Positions 1-11,500 of a DNA stretch of 64,000 nucleotides are shown in pieces (the stretch's first letter is position 1; the number at the start of each line of letters is the position of its first letter). The translations under genes and the position numbers were made by a program. A model generated the notes under the pieces. That model was not told the DNA's origin. It did no database searches and worked only from the letters and a program-made list of their open reading frames with translations. Origin of the DNA: Odontesthes bonariensis (taxonomy: Eukaryota; Chordata; Actinopteri; Atheriniformes; Atherinopsidae); the NCBI RefSeq assembly GCF_027942865.1, contig NC_134525.1, positions 22,133,657-22,197,656 of the forward strand, written 5' to 3'.

Positions 1-2363
1 TTTTTAAAAGATATTCAGAAACTCTGTTTGCAGTGTTGATATGTAGAAAAGGAAAACAGGAAACTTTTTTGGTAATAGCGTCACCGTGTGTTTGTGTTAT
101 CTGCTTTGTTTACATGAGGCGGTTCCTCTTGAATTGTAAATGGTAATAAACAGGGATTTGACATTACAGTTTGCCATACATTTATTGATGATTAATCACA
201 ATGTTGATGGTTTCTCATCTGGGTGTTTTGTGTTTTCATGGGAACAGATATTTATTTTAAATACCACTGCTTGGTCCAGTACTTTGCTGTGGAGAAACAA
301 AGGAGAAAATACATGTGCATTTATTATTTCCATTTACGTGTAGACTAGGCTTTAACTTTAAGTTTGGGCATCTCGAAACAAGACATGTTGTTTATGTTTT
401 ATCTTTTCATACAAAAAAGATACCATAAAAATCTATCTAAATGTGTTAAGCACTGAGTATCTTTTAAAAATGTTCTCTTCATTGTTGCCAACAGGCAAGT
501 TGCCAAGTTGAGGTACAAATTATTGTAGAAATGCTAAGAAATGCTTCTTATTTCGTTCAACAAAATATGGTTATGTTAACCCTAAATCATAAATCACAAT
601 AGAACTGAAGTCATTGTGTCCTGTTAAACACCCAATATTAGAGTTTTGTTTAGGCCATTGCTGGAAAGTCATCAAGATTCCATACACAGGCCTGATTATG
701 TTAGGATAAACTATCATTAGCTTTAAGATTAAAAAAAGAGATAGAAAGAAAAAAGCCTTCCCATCTTACTAGAGGTTCACACTCTTGACAGCTCACTGTT
801 CTAAGACACACTTGTACCCTAAGTGGAGCTGTTTGGCATTGCTATGAAACATCTGCCCGAATATGCAGATGGGAAAGCATTGCACGGAGGAATGAGAGCT
901 AAGCTGTCAGTTGCCCGCTCCTTTATTATGCTTAAAGAACAACCACTTAGTCCAATGATGATGAATAATTGAGCGGAACAAGTTCCCTGCCACTGTGGCA
1001 TGCAAAGCAGGATCAGTGGGACTCAGGAGACAGAGGCGTCAGGCAGGGCAATAAAATATGCTAAGTGGCAGGAAAGCATTACAGGGAATTTGTAAAGCCG
1101 GCGCAGAGAGAGAGATAAATTATCTCTTCCTTAATGCGAAGCAACGTAAGCAAATGAGCCGTGGCAGGGATGAATTACAGATTGTCGGCCCACCTTTCTC
1201 TCACAGATCCCTCCCCATTATGTCAAAGCAACGGGGGAGAGAGGAGGGGGAGCTGGACCATGCGCTGAAACACATTAGCAGTGGTGGCGACGAGGGAGCC
1301 AGAAAAGGCTGTTTGTACTTTTGTGTTGCTTTGGGCTGTGTTGTATAAGCTTCGACTGAAATACAAACATAAAGAGAATGAGTCCAAGACTTTGCAATTT
1401 TAGGAGAAGTAGCTCTTCGCCCAGTTGACGAATAACAGAATTCAGAATGATGGCGTCTCATCCATGTTGAGCTGCTCTCTGGTGTAATGAGGCTTGGTGG
1501 AGGAGCGCAGCCAGCAGGGGGGCCAGTTCGACGGCTGCTCAGGAGCTGCCCAGAACCAGTCCCCAGATGACATTAACCTTCATCATAGTGAAGAGGCGCT
1601 AAGTCCCCCCTAAAGCGCCACTCTTGGCCACACTCTGGCAGCTCTGAGAGCTAAAACGTTGCAGTGACACTCTGCCGCCCCCTTTGATCTGCCCTTCCTG
1701 ATTACAGCCACAGAGGAGAGGAGAGCAGGGGTGGAGGAGGAATGAAGTGCCCCTGGGACCCTGAGAGTTGAATTAGACACACAAGGTCCTGTCTCACTCT
1801 CTGATGCTCCTCTTTTCTCCCTCTTATTGTTTCTTTTCTTGCTCATTCTTTGCACTTCTTCCTGTCTGTGTGTGCGAGTGGGTGAAAAGGGGGTCTGTGC
1901 CTCTCAGCAGCCTCACTCCTTCTCACCAGAGACATCCAAAGACACTTAAGCACAAACACACACATACTTTCATTCCGGTCTTGGCCTGGTGATGGATAAT
2001 ACAGTCAGTGGTGTGCACCATCACACACACAGGTATTCAGCACTGACCTTTGCAGTGCGCTCCCAGCAGTCTGCTTTGGCTTCACTTGCTCCAAACCTCT
2101 AAAACCACATCAGTGACAGATGATCAGTGGACACTTCTGCATGTTTCTATCTCCAAATCACACACACACTAACTCAAAAGCAGAGTCCTCTGATTACATG
2201 CAGAAAAGATATGCGATTTGCTTCACCCGCTGCCTCGCGAAAAAATACACTCACAGCAGCAGACATTATTTTGACTGATACCTCCAGAAGCATTTACCCT
2301 CTCTGTTCTTTCTCTTTTTAAAATCACCCAGCTGATTTCATCTCCGCTCTGCGTCCTTTGTAG
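1..2363 (+). other. pou6f2: POU6F2 intron (upstream part)
   Basis: No coding exon could be supported. The open frames are short and have no recognisable protein or splice-phase fit. The part from about 820 to 1290 is less AT-rich and dense in homeodomain-like TAAT/ATTA cores, and could be regulatory. Confidence 0.6.
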
Positions 2364-2573
2364 ATAATTGGAACAATCCCACTGATGCCAAACTCTGCAG
2401 GGCCCTCCAGCCAATCAGGGGGTGGCAACCCAGCACTGCAGGTACAGCCAATTACACCTCAGCTTCTGACCAACGCTCAAGGCCAGATCATCGCCACGGT
2501 GATCGGCAATCAGATCCTGCCTGTCATCAACACCCAGGGAATCACGCTGTCACCAATCAAGCCTGGACAGCAG
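2364..2573 (+). CDS. pou6f2: POU6F2 exon: linker region (210 bp, phase 0-0)
   Basis: The acceptor ctttgtag ends at 2363 and the donor gtaacat starts at 2574, leaving 70 whole codons. The peptide (…IPLMPNSAGPSSQSGGG… to …TLSPIKPGQQ) is the conserved linker upstream of the POU domain, rich in Gln, Pro and Ile and without a folded domain. The in-frame ATG at 2385 is internal; I do not read it as the start. Confidence 0.9.
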
Positions 2574-5500
2574 GTAACATACATGTTCATGTTCACACTA
2601 ACACATTTATAGAGGAAGATTGTCCGTAGAGCAACTTATTACAGTCTTAAATTCACGCTCCAAAACTGATCAAGGGCTGTTTTTATTACTGTGGAATGAG
2701 CAGCACCTAGTGGAGTCAGACTGGAGTCCTGTTTTATTATGAAGTTGGTCCTTTTTTCAGCTTTTCTTTAATTTTTTCATTCATATGCAGCTCTCCATGT
2801 GAAAAAAAACAGCAACTTTTGGTACAATTGATCAAAATGTGCATATTTGCACGCTTCCATGTGTGTCTGTGCATGTTTGGAAGGTATTTGTCAGCCAACC
2901 TTTAAGACCCAGCCATAGCAGACTTTCAGCAAGACCACCTAACCCCTGCAAAGCCCAAACTTGAAAAAAAAAAGAAGAAATGAAAGTCATACTTTTCATC
3001 TCCTCACTTAAAACTCAAACATTCCTGCTTCAGTTTTTCACCTCTTTCTGTTTTATTCCCTCCTCCTTCTCTCCTGCCACATACTCTCCAGCCCTCGGAT
3101 TTGTCCTCTCTGACCTGAACAAGAAGTATTTTGTTTTGATTTAGAGGACGGCAAATAAAACACTTGAGGTTTTTCTGTTTTGCACCCAGGGTTTGAGTTC
3201 AAACTGTACGTCGAGTAGACACTTTCTCCTCCCAATTTGGTGATCTATACGGTGCACAAGTTTACTCACACTGACACATGCACAATGAAAATGTTATTGA
3301 CTTGATAATGATGATGCCAGTGCAGAATTACAGGGTAAAGGTTCACATTGAAGGCCCCTGCAGTGCAGAATAGATGAACTCTATCTGCAGATGGACACCT
3401 AATTGTTGCACCCAAAACAGCAGATCATACTCTTGAATGAGTTAATGCATTTGTAATAATGTTTATGCTTTTGTCTACACTTCAAAGCCAGCATGTACAC
3501 ATTGTTCCACAGGCATAATTTACGGTTGTCAGAGCCAGCAGTCTAGAATATTTCCAGTGAAGCTAGATAATTCTCCGAGCCTGTCAGCAGTCCTGACAGT
3601 GTGTGCATCGCTGCTGACACCCCCCCACCACCCAAACAAACACATGCCACAGAAAAAATAATTAATAGCAAAGAAGGAGAGGAGAAGCCAGCCCAGTTTA
3701 CTGTGGAGACAGCTTTTTCGTTTTAAAAGTAAAGACATACCATCTTGATCTTGTAAACGCAATCCAAATGTGCATAAAACATGAAAATACATATTTTTTT
3801 GCCATCAGAGCACATAGCACGCGAATCATGAATTACGTTTGATATGGGGAGTGCTGTGTCCACAGGTTTTTATTTCACATTCAATCTGACATTATTAGCA
3901 CCCTCACAAGCCTGATGACAAGAGGAAAGACTAATTGTCATGAGTTGTTTTCCATTTTTTGTTGATCTCTGTAGAGAAGCGATATATAGCTCACAGACAG
4001 TTGAGTACCCGAGCTGAACCAGTATGCACTTTCTTTTAAACTCTCAATGCAATAGTGAACTGCTTCTGTAGTTCTTTGGCACCACATTCTGCTTTACCAG
4101 TCTACATGCTGCAGACAATAATTACTTCATCAGCAGGTACAAGGCAAATCTTATTATATTCAGCTTCTAAGTGGCCAATTGAGTGGCTGTTGACTGGTTG
4201 ATTAAATCTGATGTTGTAGTCCGGTCACCATAATGACATAATTACAGAAGATTATGATTGTTATGATGATATGCTGCAGGAATAATGGATGTTTTTCAAT
4301 TCAGCTTGCTGTCAATACATCATGTCAGTTGTGTGTGTGTGTGTTTGCACGTCCAGCTGCCTCAGGCTCAGCAGGGTCAGACAGGCACTGCATCGTCTCA
4401 ACCCAACCTGCTCCACATGCCCCACAGACAGAGTCCTCTCCACCAGGCTTCTTCCTCCTCTTCCACCTCCTCCTCCTCCTCGGCTCTCAGCGTGGGGCAG
4501 CTGGTCAGCAGTAAGTGTTCGACACATTTCACACTGACACAACATGCCTTCAGCTGCATCAAATATAGAATGATGTTCTCATCTACAAACAGTATAATTT
4601 GAGCTCACCTAAATTACAAAGAGCTAATTTATTTTCACATATCACAAGGGGAGTGTAACTATGGAGGTAGATTTGATTTGTCTTATAGAATTGTGCATCC
4701 ATTTTGGTATTGTGGAGCTGAAAGAAATTCTCTTTGTGTCGCATTCCACTTAAAAAATGAAGCTTTGAAACACCCTAACAGGTCTGCACTGTATAGGTTT
4801 TATACGCTGGGGTCTGTTTTTACCTGTGGATTAACACACATCTGTTTGTATGTGACAAAGACCAAAAAATAAACAACTCTGTGTGTAAGTGTGTGTGTTT
4901 ATCATTGTGGAAGAATATGTCAGCCAGTGCAACAGTGTAGTTTGCAGTGTTCTTATTAGTTGCTGGATGACAACGGAGCTCTGTGTCACAGAGGAACAAG
5001 ATATCAGGCTTTGGCTCCACAAGCAATTCTTTGTCGCAGGATCAGTTCAATGTTGGTTTCAGTCTTTTCCAGGGGATTGTTGACCATTGGAAAACTCATT
5101 ATCACCACACTGATCCTTGAAAAGAATTTAGAAATATGCCTGTGCAATGAAAATACTTAAACTTGTGATTAATGTAAATAAACTAAAAGCATTTTTCCAA
5201 ATACTTTTCAGAAAGTTTGTTTTTCTTCAGCGCAGGGCAGTGATTTGCTTTAATAATCAATCCCTTTGGATACCAGCTGATGTAAGAATGGTATTTATTG
5301 CATGTATTTTCATAGCATCCTGTCACAGTCTTACACAGGCAGAAATACTGACAGATCTCAGTGTGATACCTTTCAATGGAACATCTTTCAATGACATAAT
5401 TACTGAAACCCAAAAACACTGTTTTTTGAGTGATATGTCACTGCTGAATTTCATTAACATAATTCTATTCTCCTAAACTGCACTGGGGTGGTGGAATGAA

Positions 5501-8500
5501 TCTCACAAATGGATATCTCTCTGAAACTTTAGCAAAGAAAAACTAAGTCTGCATAGTTATAGTTGTTTGTAAATCCAGTAAACTGCTCTTTTAACATTAC
5601 TGGCAGGAGATTTAACGAGGGGGACACTCAGTGTGGACAGCTGTTGACTGATTGTTTTATTTTTTGTTCCCGACAGTCATTTCTTTGGTTTATTAGACAA
5701 TCCAAAGTGGCACATGTTGTATATAAAGAACATAAGATATATTCTCCCAGTACGTTTGGCCTTTGTCAGGGCCTAATAAATCACTGGTCCACAGCCTGTC
5801 AGCATGCAGCTACTGCCTTTAAAAACGTTGTATTATTCAGATAAATTTCATTTGTCAGAGTTAATTCTCCTATGCTCATGTAAACTCATTATAAAGGCAG
5901 CCATAGTTCCACCAAATTTAATAACAGCCAGTTGCAATTGATCAACTTGTTGTATACATTGTATTTAGTTTGTATGTTTATTTGTATCTTGGAATATATC
6001 TTGTGAACCATTTTTGAGACTGCACAAATAATAGTAGCTCAGGCGGGCAGCAAATAGAATTAATGTTTTATGCTGAGTATGAGCCATATCGCTTCCTTTC
6101 AATATCATTTACAGTTTACATACGCAAAGAAAAATCCCCTGAAGAAAATGAAGCGCTGTCGCATTCAATCAATCAGATTGAAGAACTACGAAAGTCTGTC
6201 AATAATCAGATGGGTTAAAGTTAAGATGGAGCATTGAGGTTGTTTTTATGTTTTTACTCTTATTTAACTGGACAAAGTCAGCAGGGAATCATTACTGTTT
6301 TCCAGCTTCATCAGAATTAACAACAGTTATTCAACCCCATTTAAACTTGGATTTAAAATACAATGTGCATCGTGCCTGCATGAATAAAAATAAAAGTTGA
6401 GACATTTTAGTTTTGTTGCTGTCACTCATGGTGACCAAGATGCAGTTGGGTTATGTAGCTGAATATTATTATTCATACAGACACATACTAATTAGAAATC
6501 CATCCCCCTTTATGGTGCATAAAAGGGAAATACTATCATTTTATTTGAGCTGAGGAACCAGGAACTTGAGGCACTTTGTTTTGTTTTGTTTTGTTTTTTA
6601 TTTCCATTGACGTATCCAGAGAATGAAGACCCTGTGGCCTGATGCAGTTTTGGAAAAAATGTCAAAGTTATTTATTGTTAAATCATGTTGATTGATTGTA
6701 CTTTTTAAGGAAAAAAGGGGGATTTGCCAATATTGAACTCTGCTGGTCAGGTCTTTAAAAAAATCTGAAATTAGGATTGTTCGGGAAAATGTGGTCAGTT
6801 CATCTCTATAAATTAAAGCTGCTTTAAGAAAACCATCTTTCAAACAGCTTGACAGATTACACACATGCACCTGTAGTTGCAGTAAGTAGCATGTCTCCTC
6901 TCCAAGACAGTGCTCTAATAAGGAAATGTGGAACACATTTCAGCACCATGTTTGAACCCTGAGGCCCATGGATTGGATTGTGTATTCTGTCACATATCAC
7001 ATGTTAACATCAGGTGTAATTGGTGTCTTAAACAGCAGCTCTTAATGGGCAGGAGTGCATCACTTTTTCACATAGTGTTCAGAGATTAAGCCCCAGATTT
7101 CTAACTTCAACACTACAAACGTCTTAATGATTTTGGAGACTTCAACCAGAATGAAAAACATGAAACAAATATCTTTTGCTGTTATTGAAAGACAATCCGA
7201 CAAAAACAAGGCTGCATTGTGTGCTAATAGGTACCTGTACATAATAGCAAGAGTGTAGCATGTAATTTATGAAGTGACCATTTTTCTTTTCAGCCAAGAA
7301 ATTGAGTGTCTAAGTTGTTATTATTCAGTTGCAATTAATAAGCTTATAGGTGTCAATGTACTGAATGTCACTTTTGAATTATTATAAGCCCTCTCCATTG
7401 TTAATTCTTCTTATAAGTTGGCTCTAAAATACATTTTATGAACTATTCTATTTGTTTAGTGAAGTTCCATTCCACTATTCATCATTGTAGCATAAATGAG
7501 TTGGGTTTGAATCTTAAATAATGTTCGAGTTCTGACCTGTAGTGTAAAGAAAAATATGGATCCAGAGTCAGATCGTTGAGAACTGCTTCCATTAGGCTTT
7601 CAATCCACTAAATAAATAGCCTCCACTGGGAGTGATGAAAAAATGCTCATCACCGTGAGGATGATGAGGCCTGAAGCTGAGTGCTCAGAGTCTGCAGTCC
7701 CTCGTCCTCCCAGAATTCACACGTCTGGAGCACGATGCATACACTACACGTCACTTATGAAGCACTACGAGATGGCAGCTTCATAGATTTTTGCTTAAAT
7801 ACGCTTGGAGGATTCCTTTAATAATTCATTGATAATGACCAGTATGAATAATTCAGTTGCACAAACTTTGCTTTGGTAAGCAGGATGCCAGGGCACCTGA
7901 CATTGATGTACAATGTGAAATCACTTTTTATTAGCAGGGAAATTCTTTAAAATGCTTCTGTGAAGTTTTTCAGATCTGCACAAATAGGGAGATTCAAAAA
8001 CAGCCTTTCTGTGTGAGTGGCTTTCTTCCTGGTGAGGAATTGGGTGAGGTTTGTGTGTGAAGCTCACTGCTGCTTTGAAAGCTTGAAATGCCTTGACTAA
8101 GGGTCATTTGGATGTAATAATGTCTTTGTGTGGTCTTTAATGTATATCTAAGAGACCTAGCATCTTAATGTATGTGTATTCTAACGGAAAGCTTTGGCAC
8201 TGCAGATTCTTTCATCTACTGAATGAACAAACTGTGTATGTCAAGGGTTTTTGTCCATATGCGTTTTTGAATTTTTTAAAACAAAAGATTAACACTTTGA
8301 AACCAAAGCCACAACAGCCCTCCCAAACCTCAGATGAATTCTTCAAAACATCTCTCAGATATGTTTAGTGTACAGCAAAGAGAAATAACAAGTTTTGACC
8401 CAGAGCAGGAGCATTTTTTTTTACAGCTTTTCAGGCATCATCGTGATCACATATGGCTGCATGTTTGCTTCATTCACTCTGAAAAATAGATCAAGTGACA

Positions 8501-11500
8501 GAGGAGCAGAGGGCTAATAGATTGAGATATGTGTGTTTTATTGTAGACCCACAGACCGCCCCCAGCGAGGTGGACGGGGTCAACCTGGAGGAGATTCGTG
8601 AATTTGCCAAAGCATTCAAGATCCGCCGGCTGTCCCTGGGCCTGACACAGACTCAGGTGGGCCAGGCGCTCAGCGCGGCTGAGGGGCCAGCGTACAGCCA
8701 GTCTGCCATCTGCAGGTAAGGACAAACCAAAAAGACAAAAATCTAATAATTAATGGTTAGACTTATTTCTAATTAATATGTCCTTGTTCTGTCAAATGAG
8801 AGCAGATGTAGCTGTGCGGCATCAATGAGCTGTCAGGAGCTTTAATCTATTTCCATTCCATGTTTTAAAAGGCATTATTAAGATATTAAAATGCATAATT
8901 GACTGACATGGCATATATACACTTCCTCCTCTCCTTCACTCTTACCCGCTGACATGACAGCCGTGCGTTACTTATGCAAAATACATACACAAGTATTACC
9001 AGAAGCACTTAAGGCATTTAATAATTACTAAGGCGCATCGCTGTTCCCTCTGCCAGAACATAAGAGAGCTTGACGGCGATGATCTGTTAATAAGATTGCC
9101 GTGTTTTACTGCTTCCATGAGGACAGTTTAGTCATAAATGGTGCATTATATATTCATGAGACAATCAGGGTTTCGTCCGCCCTGTTTTTCCACTTGACTA
9201 GCGTTTTGCATGAAGAAGCCAAATGAGCCACATTTGCCTTTCAAGTCAGAATAATTGGACCATATGGAGTAAAGATATTACTTTTTCAAGAGAACTTAAA
9301 GGAAAGGTCATTTTCTGTACAATATGAGAAAATAATTCAATCATTAAGATTAGTTTAAAAAGTTGGCAAATGGAAGTATATGTTTCATTTTTTTAGTGGC
9401 CTGTGTTGCATCAGTATTTCTGTGTGATTAATATATTGATTTTAAAGTCACCCTTGAAACGCATGTGTTTTGATGATCTGCACTGTTTAGGTGACGTTGT
9501 CACACCTTTAAAATTTCATCACGTCAACATCAAACAGCAGATAAAATGTGAAACAGCACAGGAACAGGGGTTCTTATGAGGCCCGGACTAATGTTTAAAG
9601 TCGAAAAATCACACATGAAATATTTACAAGCAGACATAATTCAAATATTTATAACATACATTAAAAGCCATTAGCTTTAAAAATAAACACTGTGGGCTGT
9701 AACTCAGGCCGTTAAGACAATTTTTTTTTGTTTGTATGACATTGGACATGACATCCTGATGTTTTAAGTAGTGGGGCAGACTTCACATGCTTTAGTTTAG
9801 TTAACATCAACATAGACGTGAAGTTTGAGGAGAGGGACGTCACTGTAGCTCTAGGGCCCTGGTTCTGAACTCAGACAGTGAACAGACACTGACAGATGCT
9901 TCCATCTTGTCTGCTTTCATTGCTCACTATGTTTCCAGGCTCTTTATTAGTTTATCTAAACAGGCACAAGCATTACATGAGAGTACCTTCCAACCACTGA
10001 TGTGCCTGAGTATCCTCTTTTGGCTCAAATTAACTTTGATATTGCTGAAATGAATACAAAAATATTATCAAAGAAGGAATCTATTTTCAAGTAAATAACA
10101 GGCACACCATATCTTGTTTTAATTACATGGTAGAAGAAACACATCACTAATAACACCCTGAAAGGTGTTTCAAACTGCTGAGGATTTAACACACAATCAG
10201 AAACTCCCCTCACTATCTAAAGATATCAAATCTCTTATTTAACTTTTTAATAAACCAGGATAAATAAATGAAAATACATAATACATAAATTAAGCTATAT
10301 CTCATCTCCAGGCTTCAGTAAGGACAATAAAGCAGTTTATCAAATGACTGGCACTTTGAATTTCGGCAGGGTATTATTTTCTAAAATATAAATATGTTTT
10401 TTTTTACTTTTTTTTCATCAAACAGAAGAACAAATGAATCCACTTAAAGCAGCTTTACAATTATGGTCTATAATAATAATATATTATATGATATAGGACA
10501 AATCTGTCCTTTTTTGTTTATTTATTCCTCACTCTATTAATCCTTAAAATACAGTGCAGTTTATTCCTTTTTTAAATCCCACAATATACACACTGGACAT
10601 GTAATGCATGCGGACTATCTGCGAAGCAAGTGTGCCATGAAATGTATGTCTTTAATGACTACACCTGCAGCCCATGTATGGTGAAAGGATGTCAGTCACA
10701 GACAAAATGACACAGTGAGCTTTCGTTTTGAGATTGTGCGGTCTTCTGTGTTTTCGATCCATTAAATGAAATCTACAGACTACAGTAGATGATAAAAGAT
10801 TGATTCACAGCTGTCAGATCAGCTGTTGAAAGTTGAATATTTAAAGAATTTTGGCATATGAAGCATCATAACTGTGCAGTATCCTGAAGGAATGTAGGAG
10901 ATACAACAGGACCCCCAGTTGCCTATACAAGCAGGAATGAAGGCAGATGTGATGGACCAGGTGCTCTTTATTGAATTTACACAAAAGGGTTAATCTGCTT
11001 CTGGCAAAAAATAAATAAAAAATACTGATGCTGGATTGATTTAAAAGAATTAAAACTCTTTTTTGGCTCATTTCTGTGTAAAATGCTCACTCCCATGTTG
11101 CAAAGAAAAATCTAATCCGAAGACTAAATTTTTGCAGAGCAGATTTTCATGGCACTGGCACACCTTTTATGTGCTGCTGGTGTTGCCTGCTTTCATTGAT
11201 TCTAGGACAAGCGTAGAATTGCGGACAGTCTGCAAACATGACATGTTCAATGAGTCTGGTGAGTAACACGACCAGAGATAGCATTGGGATATTGTCTCGC
11301 TGTGTGTACAGTTATATAACTCATATATGAAGACTCTGCTGAAGTACTGTTGCTACTAGAAAATCCAAATATATTAACTGGTCACTCCTTTAATATACCA
11401 GTACAAACATTTGAGAAACACTTTTTATCAAGGCAGCACAAATTACCAGGTGATCGATGTCAAATGTAAGGCACTTTAATTGTATAGATTTTAGATTTCC

